A stretch of DNA of 64,000 nucleotides from Parvibaculum sp. (GCA_017642695.1 JAEPQD010000002.1:1001425-1065424), one strand, 5' to 3'. Numbered from the stretch's first letter, positions 9,349-18,538 are shown. The notes: generated by a model from the sequence alone, not told the origin. Translations and numbers: made by a program.

Positions 9349-9888
9349 TCAGAGGATGGGCGAGGCTTCTTCCGGCGGCATTTCCGCCCCGGAGAGAACG
9401 CGCAGCGCATGAATGAGCGTGGACAGGCCCTGGAGGGCGAGCAGGACGACGAAGACGAGGATGACGCTCTTCAGGAGGTAGACGCCCTGAATGCCGCTCG
9501 TCTCGCGGCTGCCTTCGCGGACACTCCACGAGGCTTCGACGTAGGGAAAGGAGACGTAGAAGATCAGGAAGCAGACCGGCCAGAGCAAGAGGAGCGTGCC
9601 GAGGAGATCGACCCAGGCCTTGGCGCGCGGCGACATGGTGCGGTAGAGCACATCGACGCGGACATGGGCGTTGTGAAGAAGCGTGTAGCCTGCGACGAGC
9701 ATGAAGAGCAGGCCATGCATGTAGACGATCGATTCCTGCATCCAGATCGAGCCGATGCCGAAGACGTAGCGCTGGAGCACGACGACGAACTGGACCAGCA
9801 CCATGAGGATGGCGAGCCAGGAGACGGCGCGGCCCACGCGCTCGTTGAGGGCGTCGATGAGGCCTGCGATGCGGGCGAGTGCGGTCAT
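9349..9888 (-). CDS. dctQ: TRAP transporter small permease (DctQ family)
   Basis: A 179-residue four-helix membrane protein: ALARIAGLIDALNERVGRAVSW, then hydrophobic stretches VLVQFVVVLQRYVFG, FMLVAGYTLLHNAHVRVDVLY and LVLALQGLSTLIHALR. The phrase 'RYVFG...W.QE' and 'AHVRVDVLY' are standard DctQ signatures. The start at 9888 lies 14 bases after the stop of the binding-protein gene. It forms the membrane complex with the large permease encoded just downstream. Confidence 0.92.
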   Translation of the reverse strand: MTALARIAGLIDALNERVGRAVSWLAILMVLVQFVVVLQRYVFGIGSIWMQESIVYMHGLLFMLVAGYTLLHNAHVRVDVLYRTMSPRAKAWVDLLGTLLLLWPVCFLIFYVSFPYVEASWSVREGSRETSGIQGVYLLKSVILVFVVLLALQGLSTLIHALRVLSGAEMPPEEASPIL

Positions 9889-9902
9889 GAGGTAAGGCCG
9901 CG

Positions 9903-10976
9903 TCAGCCGCGGCGCGCCTCCACGAAGCCCTCGTCGCCGATGCGCGTCCACTCGCTGGTGGTGTCGAGGAAGGCACGAAAGCTCTCATAGACCTTGCCGG
10001 TGACGGCGTCTTCCTTCGCAGCGTCCTCGAGCACCTGTTTCGAGGTTTCCTTGAGCGCGGCAACGACGTCGTCCGGGAAGCGGCGGACCATGACGCCGTG
10101 CTTCTCGATGAGGGTCTTCAGGGCGTCGCCGTTATGGGCGTTGTATTCGGCGAGCGTGTAGTCGTTCTCGGCGGCGCAGGCGGCGCGGACCACGGCCTGC
10201 TGCTGCTTCGTGAGCGATTCCCAGACGGCGAGGTTGAAACCAGCGGCCAGCGACGAGCCCGGCTCGTGGAAGCCCGGCCAGTAGTAGTATTTGGCGAGGC
10301 GGTAGAAGCCGAAGGCCATGTCGTTCCAGGGGCCGACCCATTCGGCGGCGTCGATGGTGCCGTTCTGAAGGGCAGGGAAGATGTCGGGACCGGCGAGCGT
10401 GACGGCGGCGGCGCCGAGACGGCGCATGACCTCGCCGCCGAGGCCCGGCATGCGGATCGAGAGGCCCTTCAGGTCGTCGAGCGAGTTGATTTCCTTGCGG
10501 TACCAGCCGGGAAGCTGGACGCCGGTATTCGCGGCCATGAACGGCTTGATGTTGAAGCCCTTGGCGAGGTCGTCCCAGAGTTCCTGTCCGCCGCCGTGAT
10601 AGATCCAGGCGTTGATTTCGGCAGCCGTCATGCCGAAGGGAACGGCGGTGAAGAAGTTGTAGGCCTTGGACTTGCCCTGCCAATAGTACTCGGCACCGTG
10701 ATAGATGTCGGCCGCGCCCGAAGAGACGGTGTCGAAGCATTCGAGCGGCGGGACCAGTTCATTGGCGGCGAAGACCTTGATCTCGATTGTCCCGTCGGTC
10801 ATGTCGCCGATGCGGCTCGCGAGGCGCTCGGCGGAGGTGCCGAGACCCGGATAGTTCTTCGGCCAGGTGGTGACCATCTTCAACTGGCGCTTGCCCTGCG
10901 CGATGGCGGGCGCGGGCATGGTGGCGGCGGCGAGGCCGGCAATACCGGCGCCAGCCAGAAACGAGCGGCGTTTCAT
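9903..10976 (-). CDS. dctP: TRAP substrate-binding protein, TakP-like (probably 2-oxoacid binding), Tat-exported
   Basis: A 357-residue periplasmic binding protein. The N terminus MKRRSFLAGAGIAG is a twin-arginine signal, so the protein is probably folded before export. WPKNYPGLGTSAERLA, ELVPPLECFDTVSSGAAD, YYWQGKSKAYNFFTAVPFGM and EWVGPWNDMAFGF follow the same order as in the 2-oxoacid-binding TakP subgroup, which I recall from Rhodobacter; substrate is therefore inferred as an alpha-keto acid. GGGGAG precedes ATG 10976, while an upstream in-frame start at 11084 has no site and would displace the signal. First gene of the TRAP operon. Confidence 0.9.
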   Translation of the reverse strand: MKRRSFLAGAGIAGLAAATMPAPAIAQGKRQLKMVTTWPKNYPGLGTSAERLASRIGDMTDGTIEIKVFAANELVPPLECFDTVSSGAADIYHGAEYYWQGKSKAYNFFTAVPFGMTAAEINAWIYHGGGQELWDDLAKGFNIKPFMAANTGVQLPGWYRKEINSLDDLKGLSIRMPGLGGEVMRRLGAAAVTLAGPDIFPALQNGTIDAAEWVGPWNDMAFGFYRLAKYYYWPGFHEPGSSLAAGFNLAVWESLTKQQQAVVRAACAAENDYTLAEYNAHNGDALKTLIEKHGVMVRRFPDDVVAALKETSKQVLEDAAKEDAVTGKVYESFRAFLDTTSEWTRIGDEGFVEARRG

Positions 10977-11113
10977 AGAAAACTCCCCGATCTTTATCCC
11001 CAGGACAGCCGCTTCCGGCCGCCTCATCCCCGATTGACGGGGTACAATTCGCGGCCAGTATAGGCGGGCGCGAGCGAGGCGCAACGGCGGCGGGGCCGCC
11101 GACCGGAAGTCCG

Positions 11114-11851
11114 CTATTCGGGAAGTTTGCGCCAGCCTTCGGGGGTGAGCGCCTCAAGGGGGCGGAAGCGGGTCTTGTAGGCCATCTTGCGGGAGCCCTC
11201 GACCCAGTACCCGAGATAGACGTAAGGCAGGCCCAGCATCCGGGCGCGCTCGATGTGATCGAGAACCATGAAGGTGCCGAGGCTGCGGGCGGTCTCGGTG
11301 GGATCGTAGAAGCTGTAGACCATCGAAAGGCCGTCATCGAGCGTATCGGTGAGGGCACCGGCGATGAGCGTGCCGGGCGTTTCGATGCTGCCGGGCAGGC
11401 GGTATTCGAGGACACGGGTGGCGATGGTCGTATCCTCGACCATCGCGACATAGTCGAGTTGCGACATGTCGGCCATGCCGCCCTCCGCGTGGCGCTCATC
11501 GAGATAGCGGCGCAGGAGATCGTATTGCTCGCCGGTCGCGGCGGGCGGCGCAAGCGAGGCGCGCAGATCGGCATTGCGCGCGAGAATGCGGCGGAAGGTG
11601 CGTCGCGGCCTGAAGTCATCGACGGTAACGCGGACGGAGATGCAGGCCTGGCAGCCGTCGCAGGCCGGGCGATAGGCAATGTTCTGGCTGCGGCGGAAAC
11701 CCGCCTGGGTCAGCATGTTGTTGAGGGAGACCGGTTCATCGCCAAGGAGATGGGTGAAGACCTTCTTCTCGTAGCGGCCGGGCAGGTACGGGCACGGCTG
11801 CGGCGACGTGATGTAGAACTGCGGAAATCTTATGCGGGACTGGTCCGTCAC
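11114..11851 (-). CDS. bpt: Aspartate/glutamate leucyltransferase
   Basis: Bpt attaches leucine from Leu-tRNA to N-terminal Asp or Glu of target proteins, marking them for ClpS/ClpAP under the bacterial N-end rule. The protein begins [24 protein letters not shown] (partly quoted: PCPYLPG), has the paired-cysteine block [13 protein letters not shown] near residue 65, and the C-terminal [22 protein letters not shown] typical of the ATE fold. At 245 residues it is full length. The SLC13-type permease gene lies 33 bases upstream on the same strand. Confidence 0.95.
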   Translation of the reverse strand: MTDQSRIRFPQFYITSPQPCPYLPGRYEKKVFTHLLGDEPVSLNNMLTQAGFRRSQNIAYRPACDGCQACISVRVTVDDFRPRRTFRRILARNADLRASLAPPAATGEQYDLLRRYLDERHAEGGMADMSQLDYVAMVEDTTIATRVLEYRLPGSIETPGTLIAGALTDTLDDGLSMVYSFYDPTETARSLGTFMVLDHIERARMLGLPYVYLGYWVEGSRKMAYKTRFRPLEALTPEGWRKLPE

Positions 11852-11884
11852 TGGCCTTCTCGCGCTGCCTCCCCGCCGGTTGTC

Positions 11885-13747
11885 TCAAAGGCCGTAGTAC
11901 CACGGCGCAAAGAGAGAATAGGCCAGCCAGAGCAGAATGACGAGGGGGGTGCCGGTCCGCACGAAATCCCGGAATTCATAATGACCGGGTCCCATAACCA
12001 GCAAATTGGTCTGATAGCCCATCGGCGTGGCGAAAGAGCAGTTGGCGGCAAAGATCACCGCGTAGACGAAGACCATCGGATCGACGCCGAGCTGCGTGGC
12101 CGTGCTGATGGCAATGGGCGTGAAGAGGACGGCGGTGGCATTGTTCGTCAGCACGTTCGTGGTGACGGCCGTGGCGAAGAAGAAGGCCGAGAGAATGATC
12201 GGCACGCCGAAGCCGGAGAACATGACGACAGAGGCTTCCGCGATGGCACGGGCGCCGCCTGTCGCCTCGAGCGCGGCGGCGACGCCAAGCATGGCGCCGA
12301 CCATCAGGAAGATGCGCCGGTCGATGGCGCGGGCCGCCTGACGAACATTGAGGACGCCAGCGGCGATGATGGCACCGGCGGCGGCGACCGACGCGATTTC
12401 GATGGGTACGAGGCCGAGAAGGACGACCGCGACCATTGCGCCGAAGATGCCGAGCGCCCGGTGGGCGAGCTTCGGGTCCGGGAGTTCGGTCGCGGACCAT
12501 TCGAGCAACAGCACATCGCGATTGTGACGGAGGTCCTGTACCTGCACGCCCTTTCCGAGCACGAGGAGCACGTCACCCGCTTCCAGACGGATGTCGTTCA
12601 GCAGGGTGCGGATCATGCGGCTGCGGCGCTGGATGCCGAGCACGATGCAGCCGGTCTGATGACGGAAGGCGATCTGCTCGATGGTCTGGCCGATCATGCG
12701 CGAGCCGGGCGCGACGACGGTTTCGGCGAGAATGAGTTCGCCGCCGGGCTTTGCGGGACCGCCATTCGTTTCGACACCCTCGGCAAAACGTTCTTCGAGC
12801 ATGCCTTCAAAGATGCGGGAGCCGGACTTCAGGGCTTCCGTGAGCGTCTGGCGTGTGGCGGCGACGATGACGACATCGCCGGGGATGAGCGTCACATCCT
12901 CGAAGGGCGGCAGGATCGGATGTTCGCCGCGCTGAATCATGCGAACCGTCATGTCGCGCAGCGGCGGAAAGAGACCCGCTTTCGAACTCACGCCGACAAG
13001 CGGGTGGTCGGCGGTGATTTCGAGCTGCGCGATATACTGCTTGCCGCCACCGGCATCGGGCCCGGAGAGATCCATGGCGGCGCCACCCCGATCCGGCACA
13101 AGGTGCGGAACCACCAGCGTCGAATAGAGGAAACCGATCGACGCCAGAAAGATGCCGGGCACGACGAAATCGAAAATCCCGATGGGCGGGAGATGCGAGG
13201 TCATGACAACGCCCGCCGCTAGCAGGTTGGTCGAGGAGCCGATCAGCGTCGTCATGCCGCCCAGGATCGAGACATAGCTCAGCGTCATCATGACCTTGGG
13301 CGCGCGCTGGCCGAAGCGCATGGCGAGCGTGGCAAGGACGGGAATGAACATGACCGCGACGGGCGTGTTGTTCAGAAAGGCGCTGATGACGGCGACGAGC
13401 AGGAAAGTGAAGAAGATGGTCGTGCGAGGCCGCGTCGAGCCGAGGTCGGCGACATACCGTGCGGCGCCGTCGAGGGCGCCGGTCTGGAACATGCCGTGGC
13501 CGACCACGAGAAGCGCGAGCACCGCGATGAGCGCGGGGTTGGCGAAACCGGCGAGCAGCGCCGTGGAGCCGAGGAGGTTTCGTCCGTCTTCGCCGATAAC
13601 GGGGAAGAAATAGAAGAAGACAAGCAGCGCGACGAGAATGCCGAGGGCAGACAGTTCGAGCGAGAGGCGCTCAATGCTGAACAGAACGACCGCGGCCAGG
13701 ATCAGGCCGTAGGTCACCCACATCTGCCAAGCGTAAGCTATCTCCAT
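11885..13747 (-). CDS. SLC13/DASS-type permease with internal RCK-C (TrkA-C) domains
   Basis: A 620-residue inner-membrane permease built as two hydrophobic halves around a soluble middle. SAFLNNTPVAVMFIPV and TTLIGSSTNLLAAG in the first half and TNVLTNNATAVLFTPIA with SFATPMGYQTNLLVMGPG in the second are the paired NxxP/SxTN-type hairpins of DASS carriers. Two RCK-C-like regions (about 210-300 and 305-390; LLVLGKGVQVQDL) form the cytosolic insert seen in sulfate- or anion-transporting relatives. Substrate is not readable from sequence. I use ATG 13747; a start 36 bases upstream is possible. Confidence 0.88.
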   Translation of the reverse strand: MEIAYAWQMWVTYGLILAAVVLFSIERLSLELSALGILVALLVFFYFFPVIGEDGRNLLGSTALLAGFANPALIAVLALLVVGHGMFQTGALDGAARYVADLGSTRPRTTIFFTFLLVAVISAFLNNTPVAVMFIPVLATLAMRFGQRAPKVMMTLSYVSILGGMTTLIGSSTNLLAAGVVMTSHLPPIGIFDFVVPGIFLASIGFLYSTLVVPHLVPDRGGAAMDLSGPDAGGGKQYIAQLEITADHPLVGVSSKAGLFPPLRDMTVRMIQRGEHPILPPFEDVTLIPGDVVIVAATRQTLTEALKSGSRIFEGMLEERFAEGVETNGGPAKPGGELILAETVVAPGSRMIGQTIEQIAFRHQTGCIVLGIQRRSRMIRTLLNDIRLEAGDVLLVLGKGVQVQDLRHNRDVLLLEWSATELPDPKLAHRALGIFGAMVAVVLLGLVPIEIASVAAAGAIIAAGVLNVRQAARAIDRRIFLMVGAMLGVAAALEATGGARAIAEASVVMFSGFGVPIILSAFFFATAVTTNVLTNNATAVLFTPIAISTATQLGVDPMVFVYAVIFAANCSFATPMGYQTNLLVMGPGHYEFRDFVRTGTPLVILLWLAYSLFAPWYYGL

Positions 13748-13831
13748 GCGCGCATCTTTTCCGGTAACGCATCGTGCGGACACGCATCAATGCGTCGAGT
13801 GAAATTCCAAGATTACTGAAGAGGCTCCGTC

Positions 13832-14311
13832 TCAGACGTCACTGCGGACGAAGACAGTACCGCAAAGATAGTCGTGGAGACAGCGGCGGCGTTCGTTGAA
13901 GAACGGAACGACCAGCACGAGAACGGTTCCGACGGTAACGGTCACATAGAACAGAATCGTCTGGAGAAGGGCCTGGAGGTAGCCCGGCCTGTTGCCGTTC
14001 CATGCCCGAAGTTCGATCCCCTGCCAGCGCATGCCCGGCGTGGCCGAATGGCGGCCGCCAAGCGTGAACGTGAAATAGGCAAGGACGAGGAGCGGGGTGA
14101 GCGCCGCGCCCGGCCAGAGCAGACCGAAGGTCAGGACGCCGAGAACGCCGAAAACCACCGAAGCGACGATGAGCAGTACGCAGATCACCAGAAGATCGGC
14201 GAGAAAGGCCAGGCAGCGGGCGAGGACGACGCCTTCAAAGGCAGCTTTCGGCCATTGCCAGCTTTCCGAAGCGGAAAGACCGACTTCAGCTACCTTGTTG
14301 CTTTCGCTCAT
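13832..14311 (-). CDS. RDD family membrane protein
   Basis: A 159-residue protein with two to four hydrophobic helices (FLADLLVICVLLIVASVVFGVL; ALTPLLVLAYFTFTLGG; ILFYVTVTVGTVLVLVVPF). ARCLAFLADLL supplies the R-x-x-AFLaDLL motif that marks the family (normally R..A..iD), TPGMRWQGIEL and ERRRCLHDYLCGTVFV are the other conserved blocks. Function unknown; some members are linked with envelope or ion transport. GGGAG lies upstream of ATG 14311. The motB stop is 79 bases upstream. Confidence 0.88.
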   Translation of the reverse strand: MSESNKVAEVGLSASESWQWPKAAFEGVVLARCLAFLADLLVICVLLIVASVVFGVLGVLTFGLLWPGAALTPLLVLAYFTFTLGGRHSATPGMRWQGIELRAWNGNRPGYLQALLQTILFYVTVTVGTVLVLVVPFFNERRRCLHDYLCGTVFVRSDV

Positions 14312-14390
14312 GTTTTCCCTGCTCCCGTGAACTCCGGCCTGTTTGACATAAGGGGAGCGCGAACGGAAGGCAAGAGCGGAAGAGGTGGGT

Positions 14391-15287
14391 TCAGGGGCTG
14401 AAACCGGGCGGCGTGACGGGCGCTTCGCGCAGGAGAAGGACCGAAAGACGGCGGTTGGCGGCCATGTAGGGGTCTTCGGGGAAAAGGGGCTCGGAGTCCG
14501 CCTTGCCGACGACCTGGTAGATGCGGTCGTTGGAGAGGCCCGCATTTTCCAGAATGCGCCGCGTGGCGTTCGCCCGGTCGGCGGTGAGCTCCCAGTTGGA
14601 ATAGCCGGGACGGCCGGCCACGGGATTGGCGTCGGTGTGGCCGGAGATGCTGACGCGGTTCGGCAGCTTGATGAGAATGGCGGCGACTTCGTCGAGCAAA
14701 CGGCGCGTCCGCTCGAAAGGTTCGGCATGGCCGGAGGGGAACATGGAGCGGCCGTCCTGATCGACGATCTGGATGCGCAGGCCTTCCGGCGTTTCGTCGA
14801 TGATGACGTTGCGCGAAAGCTCGGCGAGGTCCGGGTTTTCGCGCATGGCCTGGCGGATGCTTTCGGCGGCGCTGCGGAAGTTCTGTTCGTCGCGCGCGGA
14901 CTTCTCCTTCATGAGCTTGTCCATCTGCGCGGCGTCCTTCGCTTCCTTCTCGGCAAGCTCGGGGCTCTTGGGCTGGGCGGGCGTCGAGATCGTCATCACG
15001 ACCTGCGGCTTGGTGCCCGGCATGCGCGCCCCTTCCTCGTCGAAGGCGGTGCCGCCCATGATGCCGCCGGCGCCGCTGGTCGAGCGGCTGACATTGGAAG
15101 GCGCGAAATAGTCGGCGAGGCCCTGCTTCTGCTCGGGCGTCGTCATGCTGATGAGCCACATCAGCAGGAAGAAGGCCATCATGGCGGTCACGAAGTCGGC
15201 ATAGGCGATCTTCCATGCGCCACCGTGATGACCGTGGACGACCTTCTTGACCTTCTTGAGGATGATCGGCTGTTCGTTGGTGGCCAT
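14391..15287 (-). CDS. motB: Flagellar motor stator protein MotB
   Basis: MotB is the peptidoglycan-anchored half of the flagellar stator. The N-terminal cytoplasmic segment leads into a single helix with the proton-carrying Asp31 (AYADFVTAMMAFFLLMWL), then the plug-like STPEQKQGLADYF region, a Lys/Glu-rich linker (about 110-150) and a C-terminal OmpA peptidoglycan-binding domain (ISGHTDANPVAG...NWELTADRANATRRIL). 298 residues is normal. It begins 20 bases after the motA stop. No other flagellar genes are present in the window. Confidence 0.95.
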   Translation of the reverse strand: MATNEQPIILKKVKKVVHGHHGGAWKIAYADFVTAMMAFFLLMWLISMTTPEQKQGLADYFAPSNVSRSTSGAGGIMGGTAFDEEGARMPGTKPQVVMTISTPAQPKSPELAEKEAKDAAQMDKLMKEKSARDEQNFRSAAESIRQAMRENPDLAELSRNVIIDETPEGLRIQIVDQDGRSMFPSGHAEPFERTRRLLDEVAAILIKLPNRVSISGHTDANPVAGRPGYSNWELTADRANATRRILENAGLSNDRIYQVVGKADSEPLFPEDPYMAANRRLSVLLLREAPVTPPGFSP

Positions 15288-15307
15288 CTGGTCCTATCCC
15301 GCGCCCG

Positions 15308-16171
15308 TCAGCTCGCAGCCTGAAGCGAGGCGGTGGACTGTTCGACTTCAATGAAGGTGGGCCGCACTTCGGACATGAGCGCCTTGCGCGCGAATTCGAT
15401 CGAGACGGCCGGTGCATAGCCCGCCATGTGGGCGAGGAGGCCGGCTTTCATGGACAGATAGTATTTGGCCTCGGCTTCGTAGGTGTTGCGCAGCGACTGC
15501 GCCATCGGTCCGAAGAAACCGTAGGCGACGAAGACGCCGAGGAACGTACCGACAAGGGCGCCGCCGATCAGACCGCCGAGCACGGCGGGCGGCTGGTCGA
15601 TGGAGCCCATCGTCTTGATGACGCCGAGCACAGCGGCGACGATGCCGAGGGCGGGCGTGCCGTCGGCAAGCGCCTGTATGGCGGAGACGATGCGCTCATG
15701 CTCCTGATGATGGGTTTCGAGTTCCTCGTCCATGAGCGATTCGAGCTCATGCGCGTTCTCGGTGCCGAGCGTGATCATGCGCAGGTAGTCGCACATGAAC
15801 TCGACGGCGTGGTGGTCGGCGGAGAATTTCGGGAACTGGGCGAAGATCGCGCTGTCGGCCGGATTTTCGACATGGGCTTCGAGCGCGAGGTTGCCCTTGC
15901 TCTTGGCGAGCTTGAAGAGCGTGTACTGGAGGCCGAGCAATTCGAGGAAGGCATCCTTGTCGTAGCGCGGGCCCCTGAACAGCGTTCCGAAGATGCCGCC
16001 GGCCGCCTTGAGGACGGAGGGAGGATTGGCGATGCAGAACGCGCCGAGCGCCGCCCCCAGGATGATGACCGCCTCGAAGGGCTGCCAGAGAACTTCCAGG
16101 TGGCCGCCCATTGCGGCATAGCCGCCGAAGACGCTCAACAGAACCACTACGATGCCGACGATGAGCCGCAT
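15308..16171 (-). CDS. motA: Flagellar motor stator protein MotA
   Basis: MotA forms the four-helix outer part of the proton-driven stator and pushes on FliG. MRLIVGIVVVLLSVFGGYAAMGG is the first helix; KAAGGIFGTLFRG, the long cytoplasmic loop with HEHERIVSAIQALADGTPALGIVAAVLGVIKTM (cited in part) and GALVGTFLGVFVAYGFFGP are standard. 287 residues. ATG 16171 places the helix at the N terminus as in the family; an earlier start at 16222 would add 17 residues. Upstream 274 bases to the divergent flavin-reductase gene must hold both promoters, but I see no clear sigma-28 or sigma-70 site. Confidence 0.94.
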   Translation of the reverse strand: MRLIVGIVVVLLSVFGGYAAMGGHLEVLWQPFEAVIILGAALGAFCIANPPSVLKAAGGIFGTLFRGPRYDKDAFLELLGLQYTLFKLAKSKGNLALEAHVENPADSAIFAQFPKFSADHHAVEFMCDYLRMITLGTENAHELESLMDEELETHHQEHERIVSAIQALADGTPALGIVAAVLGVIKTMGSIDQPPAVLGGLIGGALVGTFLGVFVAYGFFGPMAQSLRNTYEAEAKYYLSMKAGLLAHMAGYAPAVSIEFARKALMSEVRPTFIEVEQSTASLQAAS

Positions 16172-16445
16172 ATGCCCAAGCACTTTCTTGTACGTTAACC
16201 CCGGCCGCCCGCCTCGCAGCAAGCCCGCCCCACCAGTTCGGCCATTCTCGCGGCATGGCTCTTAACAGCGGGTTTAACCAAATGACGGATTGGGGGGTCT
16301 TGCGCCGTTTTGCGCGAAATTCCGCCGATTTGCATGGCTGAGTGTTGCGCGCGACGCTGTGCGTGGCTTAAACCGGGCCGATTGATTAACGATGCGTTGA
16401 CAAACGACCGTTGGCGGGCCGGGTCCGCGAGGGAGCAAAGGTCAG

Positions 16446-16964
16446 ATGGGTACAGAGACGAAGACGGTGACCGAAGGCGGCGCGCATGACGTGCGGAAGT
16501 TCCGCAATGCGCTCGGCTGGTTCACGACGGGCGTTGCCGTGGTGACGACATGCGAGGGCGAGGGAAGGCCCATCGGCATCACCGTCAATTCGTTTTCATC
16601 CGTGTCGCTCGATCCGCCGCTGGTGCTCTGGTGCCTCGACAAGCAGTCGGACACGCTCCCCGTGTTCGAGAAGGCGACGCATTTCACCGTCAACGTGCTG
16701 CGCGAGGAACACCAGGACGTGTCGTCGCGGCTCGCCAAGAAAGGCGACCACAGCCTCGAAGGCGTCGACCTCATCCACTGCGAGAGCGGTACGCCCGCGC
16801 TGAAGGAAGCGCTTGCGCATTTCGAATGCGAAATCGAGGCGCGGCACGACGCGGGCGATCATGTGATCATGGTCGGGCGGGTGCTGAAGTTCGACTTTGT
16901 GGAGGAGGGGCGGCCGCTGCTTTACCACCGCGGCGCCTATCAGTTCCTGCCGCCTGTCGGCTAG
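16446..16964 (+). CDS. Flavin reductase family protein (FMN-binding split barrel)
   Basis: A 172-residue member of the flavin reductase/DIM6-NTAB family, which reduces FMN or FAD with NAD(P)H and often supplies reduced flavin to a partner oxygenase. FRNALGWFTTGVAVVTT, GITVNSFSSVSLDPPLVLWC and the C-terminal DHVIMVGRV...PLLYHRGAY are the diagnostic blocks (FMN contacts). No oxygenase gene lies nearby, so its partner is unknown. It ends one base before the convergent MarR-type gene, and the two may be functionally linked. Confidence 0.9.
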   Translation: MGTETKTVTEGGAHDVRKFRNALGWFTTGVAVVTTCEGEGRPIGITVNSFSSVSLDPPLVLWCLDKQSDTLPVFEKATHFTVNVLREEHQDVSSRLAKKGDHSLEGVDLIHCESGTPALKEALAHFECEIEARHDAGDHVIMVGRVLKFDFVEEGRPLLYHRGAYQFLPPVG

Positions 16965-16965
16965 C

Positions 16966-17466
16966 TCAGGTCTTCCCGGCGTCCTTTTCCCGGGCGTCCA
17001 GCGCCAGCAGATTGTCGTGCATCCGCTGCATGCATTTCAGCATGGTGAGGTAGTCCTTCTCGTCGATGCCGGAGATCGCCGCGCCGTGGATCGCGGCGTA
17101 ATGGTCGCGGCCGATATGTTTCTGGGCATGAAGAAGGGGCGTCAGCCGGATGCATTTGGCGCGGCCATCGCTCGGGTGTGTCCGGCGTTCGACAAGGCCA
17201 AGGGCTTCCAGTTCACCGACATAGATGCCCACCGACACCTTGTGTATGGCAAGCGCGTTCGCAAGCTCCGTCTGTGTCTGGCCGTCCTTCTCCAGCAACG
17301 CGATGACAATGCGGGTCTGGTTGCGGGTGAGACCGGTACGCCGGTCGTAGATCGTCGCGAGCATCGTGCCGAGCTCGGTGATCGTCCTGACGAAATTTTC
17401 CGGCGAAAACGGATCGCCCAGAGCGGGATCCATATCCGTGGCCGTTGCGTTATTGTTCTTGGCCAT
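16966..17466 (-). CDS. MarR family transcriptional regulator
   Basis: A 166-residue winged-helix regulator. The DNA-binding core runs through TRNQTRIVIALLEKDGQTQTELANALAIHKVSVGIYVGELEALGLVER, cited here only as LTRNQTRIVIALLEKDGQ and SVGIYVGELEALGLVERR, followed by the wing DGRAKCIRLT. The C-terminal dimerisation helix includes YLTMLKCMQRMHDNL. ATG 17466 is preceded by AGGTGGGGA. It faces the flavin reductase gene and is divergent from the Ton-like operon; an inverted repeat at 17620-17634 in that intergenic region is a candidate operator. Ligand unknown. Confidence 0.88.
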   Translation of the reverse strand: MAKNNNATATDMDPALGDPFSPENFVRTITELGTMLATIYDRRTGLTRNQTRIVIALLEKDGQTQTELANALAIHKVSVGIYVGELEALGLVERRTHPSDGRAKCIRLTPLLHAQKHIGRDHYAAIHGAAISGIDEKDYLTMLKCMQRMHDNLLALDAREKDAGKT

Positions 17467-17619
17467 TCCCCACCTGTCCCCGGCATCGGCTTCGGCACGA
17501 TGCCGAAGCACTCAGATTGAGGGTATCAAGGCAGCATCAAGATGCAATTTGCCGCCGTCGACAAAATTACGCGTTCACGACGCTCGAACCGCTTGACGTT
17601 CACGCGCGGCGATGATTTC

Positions 17620-17634
17620 GTAAATGTACTTTAC
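17620..17634. promoter_or_regulatory. Inverted repeat between the MarR gene and the Ton-like operon
   Basis: GTAAA-TGTAC-TTTAC, a perfect 5-bp inverted repeat with a central 5-base spacer, set in an AT-rich island of an otherwise GC-rich 265-base intergenic region. Could be the operator of the divergent MarR protein or of another dimeric regulator; not proven. Confidence 0.35.
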
Positions 17635-17731
17635 TAAAAACGCGTCTGCCGGTCACCTAAAAAGGGACGCCGGCGAGGGTGGTTGTCGGGAGCAACCGGG
17701 CGCTGGGGAGCTTAGTCGGGAGGAGTAGATA

Positions 17732-18538
17732 ATGCCGGAAGAGAATCCTGCGGCAGAAGCCGCCGAAGGCGCAACAGGTGCGGCCAACGGAGCCGCCGAT
17801 GCCGCCGGCGGAGGCGCCGAAGGTGCAGGCGATGCCGCGGCGGGTGCGGCGGATATCCTGGCGCAATCGGGGGGCGGGGACGCCTGGTACTCGATCGCGT
17901 CGCTGCTCGACAAGGGCGGCCCGATCGTCGCGATCCTGCTGGTCCTGTCGGTGATTTCGGCAGCGGTGATCCTGCTCAAGATATTCCAGTTCTGGTCGGC
18001 TGGTCTGTCGAAGCGCAGCTTCGTCGACCCGGCGGTCGACAAGGTCGAGGCGGGCGATCTCGGGGGCGCACTTGAAATCCTGAAGAAGCAGAAGACGCCG
18101 CTTGCCCGCGCGATGGCGGCGGGCGTGCGCGCGAAGATGCGCGGCGACTTGCGCGACGAGGATGTGGCTGCGGAAATCTCTCGCGTCGGAACGATGGAAA
18201 TCGGCTCGCTGCAGCGCTATCTGCGCTGGCTCGAAGTGATCGGCAACATCTCGCCGCTGCTCGGCCTGCTCGGCACGGTGATCGGCATGATCAACGCCTT
18301 CCAGAGCCTCGAGGCGGCGGGGACGCAGGTCGACCCGGCACTGCTCTCGGGCGGCATCTGGGTGGCGCTGCTGACGACGGCGGTGGGCCTCATCGTGGCG
18401 CTGCCGGCGATCACGGCGCTCAATCTCTTCGAGGGCAAGATCGACCAGGTGCGGCTTTCGATGCGGGATGCGGCGGCGCGCGTGATAGCGGCGCTGCATG
18501 TGCGGCCGGGATCGGTGCAATCCAGAGCAGCGCAGTAG
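17732..18538 (+). CDS. exbB: MotA/TolQ/ExbB proton-channel family protein of a Ton-like system
   Basis: A 268-residue inner-membrane protein related to ExbB/TolQ, which with ExbD converts the proton gradient into motion of a TonB-type protein. The first 45 residues are almost only Ala, Gly, Glu and Pro. Three helices follow: GGPIVAILLVLSVISAAVIL, ISPLLGLLGTVIGMINAF and GGIWVALLTTAVGLIVALPA; the last two hold the conserved Thr residues (GTVIGM, LLTTAVGL) that line the channel. GGGAGGAG precedes ATG 17732. Two exbD-like genes and a TonB-like gene follow with overlaps or short gaps, forming one operon. Confidence 0.92.
   Translation: MPEENPAAEAAEGATGAANGAADAAGGGAEGAGDAAAGAADILAQSGGGDAWYSIASLLDKGGPIVAILLVLSVISAAVILLKIFQFWSAGLSKRSFVDPAVDKVEAGDLGGALEILKKQKTPLARAMAAGVRAKMRGDLRDEDVAAEISRVGTMEIGSLQRYLRWLEVIGNISPLLGLLGTVIGMINAFQSLEAAGTQVDPALLSGGIWVALLTTAVGLIVALPAITALNLFEGKIDQVRLSMRDAAARVIAALHVRPGSVQSRAAQ

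Noticed and set aside
8245..9990. Large open frame (581 codons) opposite the TRAP permease genes
   Set aside because: Composition is the usual Glu/Arg/Asp-rich antisense shadow of GC-rich coding DNA, with no domain or ribosome site; the minus-strand TRAP genes are unmistakable.
11255..13222. Open frame of 655 codons opposite bpt and the SLC13 permease
   Set aside because: Low-complexity His/Asp/Arg-rich antisense frame; both minus-strand proteins have clear families.
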